Assembly: GCA_013203065.1 (NCBI GenBank)
Contig: JABMQV010000284.1
Coordinates: 1-14,705, forward strand
Direction of reading: 5' to 3'
DNA length: 14,705 nt
From: Desulfobacteraceae bacterium
GTDB taxonomy: Bacteria; Desulfobacterota; DSM-4660; Desulfatiglandales; Desulfatiglandaceae
Made by a program: the position numbers and the translations under genes
Notes under the pieces: model-generated
Databases searched by the model: none
Told to the model about the DNA's origin: nothing
What the model saw: only the letters and a program-made list of their open reading frames with translations
Part shown: piece after piece, positions 7,381 through 14,623 of the stretch
Layout: the number at the start of each line of letters is the position of its first letter
Position numbering within the stretch: the stretch's first letter is position 1

Positions 7381-8469
7381 ATGTCGCTTAGACTTATTGG
7401 AATTGGTGGAATGGGATTGATGCTGAGTCCTTCAGCAAGGCATTTAAGAACCGACGGTCCCACGCGTTTTATACGTATTCACGATCGGGGCACAAAAGAT
7501 GAGAGGCGGGAAGCCTGCAGACAGGCCTGGAGAAAGCATGGCGCTGAGATCGTCTATGACTATGAGAGCCTTATTGGAGATGGGGATTTTGACGGTGTCG
7601 TCATATGTGCGGGAAAAAACGGGGATGACTGCGATATCTTCCGCGCTATTGTCAGCCTCATGAACAAGAACAAAAAGGGAAATCCGTTCATCCTTCAGCT
7701 ATCAACCGTTAGCGCAGGGTTTGCCCGGGCCGCCAGTGAATACCTGAGCTCCATGGGCATCGAATATGCCAATTATCCATTAACCGGGGGCCCAGCCGGT
7801 GCTGATTCGGCATCCATGCTCATCCTTGCCAGCGGGAGCAAATCTCTTTATGAAAGGCTTGAGCCCACACTTGAGTTGATCGGCAAGCCCAAATTCTTCG
7901 GAACAAGTGTCACGGCCGGCGCAGAGGTGAAGCTGATCGGTCAGCTCATGGTTTTCAACGGATTGGTTGGAATCTGTTCGGCAGCCGCATTAAAGGCCGC
8001 GTGCTTTGGAGAAAATCTGGTGGGCCCTGAACAATCCGCTTTTTTCGACTTCCTGAACGGAGGTGCCGGGGGAACACGCCAGTGGGACGTTGCCCTCAGC
8101 AAAGGGATCCGTGATGATGTATGGGACCAGGGCTTCATGCTTCACCACGCGGTTGTGGATGCCATATACGCTGCAGAGCTTTGTCGTGTGGAAGGACTGC
8201 CTTCGGTGGCCATCATCCCTATGGTGGCAACAGCCCTTTCCTTTGCCTACCTGCTTATTAACTATGAAGGAACCCCTCTTGCCACACACGCCATCGTAAG
8301 AGAAATGATTCGGGAAAACGCAGAAGGAATCGACGCATTTTTGAACAAACAGATCCGCTACCCAGACGTTGATTCGAGCATCAAAAACAGCATCGCGGTT
8401 CTACCCGACCGCGTCAAGGATACTGTGATGCTGGATATCAAGAAAGAAAGCTTCATCGTAGATGCCTGA
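7381..8469 (+). CDS. NAD(P)-binding beta-hydroxyacid dehydrogenase-like protein
   Basis: A 362-residue protein resembling the 3-hydroxyisobutyrate dehydrogenase/tartronate-semialdehyde reductase superfamily. The N-terminal Rossmann loop is GIGGMG (7-12). NYPLTGGPAGADSA (131-144) matches the substrate-binding DAPVSGG-type motif. GAEVKLIGQ (180-188) carries the presumed catalytic Lys184. The Asn normally found three to four residues after this lysine is absent (Gly-Gln here), and the protein is some 60-70 residues longer than typical members, so the substrate or even the activity may differ. The frame extends upstream to 7285, but ATG 7381 places the Rossmann motif correctly and has GAGGAGA just upstream. 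It lies 137 nt after the MscS gene, so common transcription is possible but not shown. Confidence 0.8.
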   Translation: MSLRLIGIGGMGLMLSPSARHLRTDGPTRFIRIHDRGTKDERREACRQAWRKHGAEIVYDYESLIGDGDFDGVVICAGKNGDDCDIFRAIVSLMNKNKKGNPFILQLSTVSAGFARAASEYLSSMGIEYANYPLTGGPAGADSASMLILASGSKSLYERLEPTLELIGKPKFFGTSVTAGAEVKLIGQLMVFNGLVGICSAAALKAACFGENLVGPEQSAFFDFLNGGAGGTRQWDVALSKGIRDDVWDQGFMLHHAVVDAIYAAELCRVEGLPSVAIIPMVATALSFAYLLINYEGTPLATHAIVREMIRENAEGIDAFLNKQIRYPDVDSSIKNSIAVLPDRVKDTVMLDIKKESFIVDA

Positions 8470-8494
8470 TGTCCATAGGCCGCCTCTTCCCGCA

Positions 8495-8525
8495 GAGCGG
8501 CTCATACCTGCCAGGTAAACCGCTC
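8495..8525. terminator. Nested hairpin between convergent genes
   Basis: GAGCGG (8495-8500) pairs with CCGCTC (8520-8525), and inside it TACCT (8505-8509) pairs with AGGTA (8513-8517) around a 3-nt loop. The structure fills most of the 57-nt gap between two stop codons facing each other. It could end transcription in both directions, but there is no T tract on either side, so it may instead act as an mRNA 3'-end stabiliser. Confidence 0.45.
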
Positions 8526-8526
8526 C

Positions 8527-10392
8527 TCAATCAGCGGCTGAGATGAGTTCCGCCACAGGCTCCTTATGGAAGACCTGATAGATAGCAACAGGCCTTTCTC
8601 TGCCTTTAACTGCAACCACATCCAGCACCCTCATTGGGTAGGCTTCCCGTAGCATATCCTTCGTCTGCTTGCTTATGAGTATGTATGAATTGAACTCCTT
8701 GGTGAGTCCCTGGATTCGGCTTGCAAGGTTTACGGTATCGCCCAGGGCAGTGTAATTCATCCTGCTGGCTGTACCCATGGTTCCAACCACTGCAACCCCG
8801 CTGTGTATCCCCACACCTATCTTAATCCCTTCCATATTTTCCATAAGATTTATCATCTCAATGGCACTCTTCACGGCCCTATCCGCATGGTCCTCAACCT
8901 CCAAAGGAGCATTAAAAATGGCCATGATGGCGTCTCCGATGAATTTGTCCACCAGACCGCGTTGGTTCATAATTGTCTCGGTCAAGGGCCCCAGTGTATC
9001 ATTTAATATGGTGATCACCTGTGCCGGGGGCAGACGTTCGGACAGCTTGGTGAAATCCCAAATATCGCTGAAGAGACACGTCACAATCCTCTCCTCGCCA
9101 CCAAGATTCAGGCCATGAGATCTGCTGACAATCGTATCCAGAACTTCCTTCGAAACATAGGTTTGAAAACATCTCCTGATAAATTTGGCATCTTTGTCCA
9201 CTACAAAGAGTCGATATCCTCTTGTTCCCAAAACGGCCAAAAGCAACGCCAAGGTTGGCGTGGACATATTGACGAGTATGGACCATCTGGAAAATAGATA
9301 TAGATTCACCCCCAGAAAGGTAGCCAGCAATGCAACCCAGAAAATTGTTGACCATAGGGGGGACAGTCGGCTTTCAGCAACTCCCACCAGAAGGGGGAAA
9401 ATGATCACGAGAAACAGCGCGAGCAATTTGGTGCTTACACCTTCAACGATAAAATCTTTTGCAACAATATTGGCCGTAATGGTGGCGAGGACTTCGTTCC
9501 CCGGTATTAACGGCGAGGTGGGGGTGGGTTTGAAATCTCCGATGACCCTGTCCGTCAACCCAAGGAAGACAATCTTGCCGTGCATATCCCATTTTCCGGT
9601 CATGAGATCCGTGACCCCGATGTGAGGGACAGTGAATTCCGGCCCATAGAAATTGATCCTCAGGCTCCCATCCGGACCAACGGGAATCTCAATTTCTCCT
9701 ACCTTCAAGGATAGAACTCCGATACCGTCAACTACACATGAACCCCTCTCTCCTTCGAATTTCTCGACCGCGGCAAGGCTTATAAAGGGGACTGCGTACC
9801 CATTCAAAATGCCTACCAGGTGGCTCCTCCTTATGATACCGTCCCGGTCCGGAAACACGGTGAAAAAACCCTGGTGAGCTTTTGAGCGGGAAATCTCCTG
9901 GCTGGACGCTTCCACTCGGTTAAATTCGGATAATAATTGAATGTGCTCTACCCCCTGGAGTGGGGTTTTTAGGTCCAAAGCTACCTGACGCAGTTCAAAG
10001 GGAGGCATTGTTCCACCGGGGGAAGATTCCTTCAGAAACCGATAACCCAGGACAATCTTCTTCCCTTTCAATACGTAAGATAAATCTTTGTCATGGGCTG
10101 TGGGGTTTGACATGACCATGTCGAGAACGATGACCTCTGCCCCGGCCTCATGGATTTTTCGTATAACGGACGCGACAAAGTCCCTACGCCAGGGCCATTG
10201 CCCATAGGCTTCAATGTCCTTGGGGCCAACCGTGACCATCATCACCTCATCAGGACACAAACGGTTGCCCCTTAAGCGAAATTTCAGGTCTGTGATGTCT
10301 TCTTCAAGGTACGTGAGAAAGGATAAACCGCTGAAATGAATTGCCAGAGAAACAAGAGAGGCAAGAAAGGAGATAATAATCAGCCTTTTCAT
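8527..10392 (-). CDS. CHASE2-domain class III adenylate cyclase
   Basis: A 621-residue membrane protein that senses something outside the cytoplasm and makes cAMP inside. An N-terminal membrane segment (4-26) is followed by a periplasmic CHASE2 domain (about 28-318, with the family-type DIEAYGQWPWRRD at 59-71). Three membrane helices follow (about 321-340, 344-366, 371-390), then a class III cyclase catalytic domain (about 430-608). Metal-binding Asp443 (FSDIWDF) and Asp487 (GDAIM) are present. Lys483 and Thr548 sit at the purine-specifying positions, arguing for ATP rather than GTP. The transition-state pair Asn555 and Arg559 (VNLASR) is intact, so the enzyme should be active. The start codon overlaps the fecR stop by 4 nt, implying coupled translation and a shared signalling role. 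Confidence 0.95.
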   Translation of the reverse strand: MKRLIIISFLASLVSLAIHFSGLSFLTYLEEDITDLKFRLRGNRLCPDEVMMVTVGPKDIEAYGQWPWRRDFVASVIRKIHEAGAEVIVLDMVMSNPTAHDKDLSYVLKGKKIVLGYRFLKESSPGGTMPPFELRQVALDLKTPLQGVEHIQLLSEFNRVEASSQEISRSKAHQGFFTVFPDRDGIIRRSHLVGILNGYAVPFISLAAVEKFEGERGSCVVDGIGVLSLKVGEIEIPVGPDGSLRINFYGPEFTVPHIGVTDLMTGKWDMHGKIVFLGLTDRVIGDFKPTPTSPLIPGNEVLATITANIVAKDFIVEGVSTKLLALFLVIIFPLLVGVAESRLSPLWSTIFWVALLATFLGVNLYLFSRWSILVNMSTPTLALLLAVLGTRGYRLFVVDKDAKFIRRCFQTYVSKEVLDTIVSRSHGLNLGGEERIVTCLFSDIWDFTKLSERLPPAQVITILNDTLGPLTETIMNQRGLVDKFIGDAIMAIFNAPLEVEDHADRAVKSAIEMINLMENMEGIKIGVGIHSGVAVVGTMGTASRMNYTALGDTVNLASRIQGLTKEFNSYILISKQTKDMLREAYPMRVLDVVAVKGRERPVAIYQVFHKEPVAELISAAD

Positions 10393-11450
10393 TGGCCGGG
10401 CAATTTTTTGAGGATAGACAGGACATTTTCCCTGAACTTGCCGTGGGGGTAAAGCTGCAGGTATTGTTCCAAGGTCCTCTTTGCGTTATCAGAGGCATTC
10501 AAATGGTAATATATGAGCCCCATATAGTACAGGGCCGGTTCTGCAAACTTCGTCTCACCGTATTTGCTGACGATGGCTTCAAAATCTTTTAGGGCAACCC
10601 TTTGTTCTCCCATGAACGTAAAAGAGATCATGCCTCTATTGAGCAGACATTCCCCTTTGATGCGTTTCAGGCTTGCGACGAAGTATCCCAAAGAGCATAA
10701 TTTCCGTGCTTCTTGAAACTCTCCCCTATCAACCATATAGCTGGCGTAGTTTAGGTTCCAACGAGCGACGATGTTGTTGAGATCTTTCTTTTTTGAAAAG
10801 CCAGGCGGAATTGTAAGATCGCAAAATTGCTCAACGTCTTTTACCAGGCGTGTTAGTTCCTCATTTGATTCTATGGCCTCGGGCGCCAATGGGGCAATCC
10901 CTTCACCACCCTGGCTCATCATCACTTGGTCCAGTCGGATTGTATCTCCACCAGCGGTGAAGGAAATAGTGCCTTCCTTGACAAAGACCGCGCTTGCCTT
11001 TGGCGTGGCAAGGAGCAGGAGATCAGTGCCTCTCACCCCTAAAACGGCATTTTGTGTCATCACTGAAAAACCGCCGTGAAGAAGCCTTCGTATGATGCTT
11101 CTGAGGGTTCCCTTTTGCACATGGATGTTTGAACGTTTTTTGCCCGGAGGAGGCCCAAGCTTGATTTCGCTGGAAGGACCTATCAAAATGCTGGCTTCTT
11201 CTGCCGTGATCTCAATTTTCCCCTCTCTCGTTACAACGTAGTCTCCCTGAAACACCCTCATCCCGGGGCGGGCCGGCTGGCCGTTTACGCTAACCTCTCC
11301 ATTGATTTGGGTTATGGTTCCAAAGGGAATCTGAATTGGAGGACCTTTATCGGACGTGCCCTGAGATTCGCTTGCATGAAACAGAATCACAATAAGAAGG
11401 GTTACGAGAAAGGGCTTAAGCTTCCAGAATAACGGCCGAAAAAAAGACAT
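10389..11450 (-). CDS. Secreted FecR-domain protein with C-terminal TPR-like repeats
   Basis: A 353-residue exported protein. An N-terminal signal peptide or anchor (hydrophobic 13-25) is followed by a FecR-type beta-rich domain (about 45-185). It includes GEVSVNGQPARPGMRVFQGD and the hallmark TQNAVLGVRGTDLL (132-145). The C-terminal third (about 225-350) is helical with tetratricopeptide-like units, best seen in FAEPALYYMGLIYYHLNASD and the following helix pair. It has no anti-sigma part, so it is not a classical FecR regulator of iron uptake. FecR-like proteins next to CHASE2 cyclases suggest a periplasmic partner that presents or gates the signal, which is an inference. The start at 11450 has GGAGGGG close upstream. 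The stop overlaps the cyclase start. Confidence 0.88.
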   Translation of the reverse strand: MSFFRPLFWKLKPFLVTLLIVILFHASESQGTSDKGPPIQIPFGTITQINGEVSVNGQPARPGMRVFQGDYVVTREGKIEITAEEASILIGPSSEIKLGPPPGKKRSNIHVQKGTLRSIIRRLLHGGFSVMTQNAVLGVRGTDLLLLATPKASAVFVKEGTISFTAGGDTIRLDQVMMSQGGEGIAPLAPEAIESNEELTRLVKDVEQFCDLTIPPGFSKKKDLNNIVARWNLNYASYMVDRGEFQEARKLCSLGYFVASLKRIKGECLLNRGMISFTFMGEQRVALKDFEAIVSKYGETKFAEPALYYMGLIYYHLNASDNAKRTLEQYLQLYPHGKFRENVLSILKKLPGQ

Positions 11451-11471
11451 CTCCCCTCCGACAGAATGGAA

Positions 11472-11510
11472 AAAATTCTCTTTTTGTGGAAAAAAAGCAT
11501 AGAGAATTTT
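11472..11510 (-). promoter_or_regulatory. Perfect 10-bp inverted repeat upstream of fecR
   Basis: AAAATTCTCT (11472-11481) and AGAGAATTTT (11501-11510) are perfectly complementary around a 19-nt spacer. The spacer can itself pair through T-rich and A-rich runs. On the minus strand the second arm runs into TTTTTTCC, so the hairpin could be a weak terminator for the upstream oxidoreductase gene, an attenuator for fecR, or an operator. It lies 22 nt before the fecR start. Confidence 0.45.
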
Positions 11511-11513
11511 GTT

Positions 11514-11546
11514 TTAGGTGTCAATGATTGATTTTCTCCGTGACAT
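11514..11546 (-). CDS. Possible leader peptide of fecR (10 codons)
   Basis: A very strong ribosome binding site, AAAGGAGGGG (about 11566-11557, minus strand), stands in the gap after the oxidoreductase gene with no long gene behind it. An ATG 10 nt later opens a 10-residue frame, MSRRKSIIDT. An alternative TTG 6 nt after the site gives MNVTEKINH. Either frame ends just before the 10-bp inverted repeat, the layout of a translated leader followed by an attenuator. The peptide shows no run of one amino acid that would name a regulator, so the call is tentative. Confidence 0.25.
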   Translation of the reverse strand: MSRRKSIIDT

Positions 11547-11588
11547 TCAATAGCTACCCCTCCTTTCACGTGATTTATTTTCAAGGGT

Positions 11589-12815
11589 TTACACCTCATA
11601 CCTTTTTGGGATCTCAATTCTTTGACCCGTCTCTGCCGATAAATAGGCGGCATACATTGTCTTGGCACACCAAATCGCAAGCTCAAGGTTGGATTCCGGC
11701 TGTCTGTTTTCAGATGCAGATTCGATAAAATCCTGCATTTCAAAAGGAAATCCGGTCATCCAATCCTCATCAGGTTGCGCAGTTGACCAACCCGCCTTTG
11801 TTTCCGTTTTTTCAATTGTGTATGCATTTTTAAATTCATGCTCGGTGGGAGCGTAGGCCATTACTGAATCATTATTGGAGATTTTTCCTTCAATACGGCA
11901 GTTACTTGCGTATATATTGATCCAATTTTCAATACCACCCAAAGTGACATCGGAGGCAATGACGGTTGCATTTGACCCATCTTCGAATGTGATAATCCCG
12001 GTTGACCAATCCTCAACATCAAGAGGCCGGCTCACAATCCTATCCTGTTCAGGTGGGAGATCCTTCAAAAAGTCACGGCATTTGGCGGTAGTTGCAATGA
12101 CAGATTCTGGAACTATAGGTTTTCCACCCCGCATCATACCTTCCCATAATTTGAGATGAATTGCTGCGCCGTAAGGATGCGCACCCATGCGGATGAGGGC
12201 CCCGCCACCGGTATATTTCCATTCCGCAGCAAATTTTGAATGAGAACCGCTATGGGACTCTCCACATCTTATTTCAAGGATCTTACCTTTAGCAGACGCT
12301 ATGAGACGTTTTGCCTTCCAGACTGGCCTTGCGTAGCACCAGTTCTCCGCATAACAGAAAGTTGTTCCTGACTTCTTGAAAGCATCCTCAATTCGGTTGC
12401 AGTCTTTTAGGCACTCCCGAAGCATTAATTTCTTATCAGTTGACCCAACATCCTTTCTCTCACCTATGGGCACTGAAGGATCTCCAAAATATCCAGTAAG
12501 GGGTTTTTCACAAATAACATGTTTACCTGCTTTTGCGGCCTCAATGGCAAAGGGAACGTGGAGAAATGTGGGTACAACCAAATCGATGATTTGCGCGTCA
12601 GTTTCTTGAATCATTTTCTCTGCATCTGTATAGATTGATGCCTTGAACCCATTGCGGGCACAGAATTCTTCAGCCATCCCTTTATCTTGCGGCGCAACCG
12701 CTACTGCAACAACTTCCACACCAATACCCACAACTTTTTTGTATGCCTCTGCATGCAGGTTTGCGGCAAATCCCGATCCAATCATTGCAATCTTAACCGA
12801 TTTGTTGTCTTTCAT
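11589..12815 (-). CDS. Gfo/Idh/MocA family oxidoreductase with altered active-site motif
   Basis: A 408-residue NAD(P)-dependent oxidoreductase-like protein. The Rossmann fold starts at residue 8, with IGSGFAANLH as the dinucleotide loop (12-21), and CEKPLTG (102-108) provides the family Glu-Lys-Pro motif with Lys104. About 25 extra residues (roughly 109-134) follow that motif. In the second domain, GGGALIRMGAHPYG (203-216) occupies the position of the usual GGALLDxGxH motif. The His (213) is kept, but the conserved Asp is replaced by Arg209, so catalysis may differ from sugar dehydrogenases. The substrate is unknown. ATG 12815 has GGAG 7 nt upstream. The gene follows sir2 by 19 nt, so the two are probably co-transcribed. 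Its codons look more A+T-rich than those of its neighbours. Confidence 0.88.
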   Translation of the reverse strand: MKDNKSVKIAMIGSGFAANLHAEAYKKVVGIGVEVVAVAVAPQDKGMAEEFCARNGFKASIYTDAEKMIQETDAQIIDLVVPTFLHVPFAIEAAKAGKHVICEKPLTGYFGDPSVPIGERKDVGSTDKKLMLRECLKDCNRIEDAFKKSGTTFCYAENWCYARPVWKAKRLIASAKGKILEIRCGESHSGSHSKFAAEWKYTGGGALIRMGAHPYGAAIHLKLWEGMMRGGKPIVPESVIATTAKCRDFLKDLPPEQDRIVSRPLDVEDWSTGIITFEDGSNATVIASDVTLGGIENWINIYASNCRIEGKISNNDSVMAYAPTEHEFKNAYTIEKTETKAGWSTAQPDEDWMTGFPFEMQDFIESASENRQPESNLELAIWCAKTMYAAYLSAETGQRIEIPKRYEV

Positions 12816-12834
12816 ATTTGCTCCATCAGCCCCA

Positions 12835-13599
12835 CTATCTTTCCTTCAACTGCTTTATTTTACTCACTATATCGGGAAGCACTTCACCCGCTTTTCCCTG
12901 AATCAGCACGTCGCTCTCTTCATCATAGGGGGTCTCTGACAGATTGACGATGGCCAGAAATGAACCATTTTTTCTGGCATAGCCGGGCATGGCTGCAGCA
13001 GGGTGAACAAGCAGGGTAGACCCCACAACCATGAAGAATTCCGAATTCCGGGATAAGGCCGTTGCTCTTTCCACCTCATCCACGGGCATGGCCTGCCCGA
13101 ATGAAATGGTATCCGATTTGAGATAGCCGCCGCAGTCACATTCCGGGGCCGAATCTCCTTCCCCTATGCGTTTCTGCACATCATGTATGGATATGATTCT
13201 TCCACAACTCATACAGCGTGTCCTTCGGGTATTGCCATGGAGTTCAATGACCTTCTCGCTCGGAACTCCGGACTCCTGATGCAGGCCATCAACGTTCTGG
13301 GTGATTACTGCCTCCAGCAAGCCCATTTCATGGAGTTCAGCAACCGACAGATGAGCGGGGTTTGGTTTGGCCTTCATAAGATCGGGATAAAACGCCGCTT
13401 TCCGACGCCAATATTCTATCCGAGCCTCCCGTGAGGACATGAATTCGTCAAAATACACGGGCCGGTATCTATCCCATATACCGCCCTTGCTCCGGAAGTC
13501 CGGAATCCCGCTTTCCGTTGATATACCGGCACCGGTAAATACAACGTTTTTTCCACCTTTTACAATTTCCCGGGCAAGGACGGAAATCTTCTCTTCCAT
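12835..13599 (-). CDS. Sir2-family NAD-dependent protein deacylase (sirtuin)
   Basis: A 254-residue sirtuin that would remove acyl groups from protein lysines using NAD, releasing nicotinamide and O-acyl-ADP-ribose. All core motifs are visible: GAGISTESGIPDFR (23-36) for NAD, TQNVDGLH (100-107), ELHGN (119-123) with catalytic His121, and VGSTLLVHPAA (192-202) in place of the usual GTS loop. A zinc ribbon is formed by Cys129, Cys132, Cys154 and Cys156, with a tight C-x-C second pair. Tyr and Arg two helix turns after the NAD loop (WRDRYRP-like region near 42-47) could suit longer or acidic acyl groups, but this is uncertain. An in-frame start at 13647 is possible, but ATG 13599 is preferred: GGAAAGGTGG precedes it and the N-terminus then matches the family. 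Confidence 0.93.
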   Translation of the reverse strand: MEEKISVLAREIVKGGKNVVFTGAGISTESGIPDFRSKGGIWDRYRPVYFDEFMSSREARIEYWRRKAAFYPDLMKAKPNPAHLSVAELHEMGLLEAVITQNVDGLHQESGVPSEKVIELHGNTRRTRCMSCGRIISIHDVQKRIGEGDSAPECDCGGYLKSDTISFGQAMPVDEVERATALSRNSEFFMVVGSTLLVHPAAAMPGYARKNGSFLAIVNLSETPYDEESDVLIQGKAGEVLPDIVSKIKQLKER

Positions 13600-13717
13600 G
13601 ATGTTTACCACCTTTCCTAAGCCGTTCGAGTCAACCACTACCCCCAAAAGGATCTCTTGAACAGATTACTTCACCCCGATGTTGCATTAGAATTTACCTG
13701 GATTCACGAAATATGCT

Positions 13718-13752
13718 ATTATACAAGCCTGAAGTCTGGCAATTGATGCCAA
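13718..13752 (-). promoter_or_regulatory. Possible sir2 promoter with a small palindrome
   Basis: On the minus strand TATAAT (13723-13718) is a perfect -10 box about 119 nt before the sir2 start. No -35 hexamer stands at the ideal distance; TTGCCA is only 13 nt away. A palindrome TGGCA-ATTGA-TGCCA (13737-13751) covers that region and could be an operator, with an activator compensating for the poor -35. Confidence 0.35.
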
Positions 13753-13863
13753 CAGAGGACTTCGCTGAATGTGAATTCGTCTAACGTGATCAATCGACGC
13801 ATTTCATGCTGTAATATCAGGTTGTTCTCCAGGAAGCGCCAGTATTTTCTGCAACATCGGGGT

Positions 13864-14550
13864 TCACTTTGCAGTGTCCAACTTGGCGGCAGCGTGGGTC
13901 TCACGATATATCAAATTTTCTTTGAATACCTTGTCAAAATCGGGCGGCAGCGAATTCTTGACAAATTCATTTTCCATCAATGCGTCGGACCAGGTCTTGA
14001 CCAGCGGAAACTCCCTGAGGAGACCCGAATTGACTAATTTCTCAACCATACCAAATCGTTGCAGAAAGGGTGCATAGGCTGCATCAACAAGGCACAACGT
14101 ATCTCCGTTGAAATAAGGGCCATCATTACCGCGCTCCCTGTCGATCGCCCCTTCCAGTTTCGCTACCATCTCGGATAGCTTCTTCAGGGCGACAGTTTGT
14201 GATTCTTTGCTCTTGGCGTAATTGAACTGGCCAAAGACCCGTGAGCACTCAGGCACGAAGTCGGTCCACGCCCGGTTGTGGGCCCGTTTGATGGGGTCTT
14301 TGGGGTGCAGTTGGGGCTCGATAGTTTCGTCAAGATACTCAACGATGGCGTTAGATTCAAACAACGCGTCATCGTCCACCTTCAGCACCGGCACCAATCC
14401 ATGGGGGGAAATTGCCAGCAACCAATCCGGCGTTTCACCACGTTCCAAATAGGTTACCTCGAATTCCATCTCCTTTGCACGCATAACGATCACGGCGCGC
14501 TGAACCCAAGGTCAAACCTTGAGGCTGATCAAATGAAATTTTTTGGCCAT
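13864..14550 (-). CDS. Glutathione S-transferase-like selenoprotein (Sec at residue 13)
   Basis: The 228-residue product has a thioredoxin-fold N-terminal domain (about 1-80) and an all-helical C-terminal domain (about 88-215), the normal GST size. Codon 13 is TGA (14514-14512), in the sequence SLKV-U-PWVQRAV. Relatives carry the catalytic cysteine of a CPWVQR/CPFVQR motif here, so the codon should encode selenocysteine. Further GST features: GLVPVL with cis-Pro54, ESNAI (Glu65-Ser66) for the glutathione gamma-glutamyl group, and LVDAAYAPF with Asp156 in the helix-capping box. ATG 14550 has AAAGGAG 9 nt upstream. An in-frame ATG at 14580 lacks such a site, and starts after the TGA (GTG 14493, ATG 14484) lack both a site and the first beta strand. 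The final stop is also TGA but falls at the family's normal end. A sequencing error or decay of Cys to stop is the alternative. Expected role: thiol/selenol conjugation, reduction or peroxide removal. Confidence 0.82.
14472..14511 (-). promoter_or_regulatory. Candidate bacterial SECIS element
   Basis: Immediately after the in-frame TGA the message can form a hairpin. GCGCGC (14500-14495) pairs with GCGTGC (14482-14477), six pairs with one G-U, enclosing a 12-nt loop that begins CG. CCTT right after the TGA (14511-14508) can pair with AAGG (14475-14472) to lengthen the structure. The loop begins 18 nt after the TGA and has G among its first two bases. Both fit the known rule for bacterial SECIS elements, which bind SelB with Sec-tRNA. 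The fold was found by eye. Confidence 0.6.
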
Positions 14551-14559
14551 TATTCGATT

Positions 14560-14566
14560 CTCCTTT
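14560..14566 (-). promoter_or_regulatory. Ribosome binding site fixing the GST selenoprotein start
   Basis: AAAGGAG on the minus strand ends 9 nt before ATG 14550. This site decides the start codon. It shows that translation is set up to begin upstream of the in-frame TGA, which would be pointless if the TGA were an ordinary stop after 12 codons. Confidence 0.8.
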
Positions 14567-14623
14567 CGTAACTTCTCCATAAATTCGAGAGAAATAACGG
14601 GATTTCTGGAGTGGGGTTCGGGT

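Noticed and set aside
13719..13904. Short minus-strand frame overlapping the GST 3' end
   Set aside because: It is out of frame with the GST, has no ribosome binding site and no recognisable protein features. The GST already has its family length.
13864..14493. GST gene starting at GTG 14493, after the TGA
   Set aside because: That start has no ribosome binding site and removes the first beta strand and catalytic residue. A good ribosome binding site and a family-like N-terminus lie upstream of the TGA.
14551..14580. In-frame ATG at 14580 as the GST start
   Set aside because: It would add ten mostly charged residues (MEKLRKENRI) and has no ribosome binding site. Its would-be coding sequence contains the site that serves ATG 14550.
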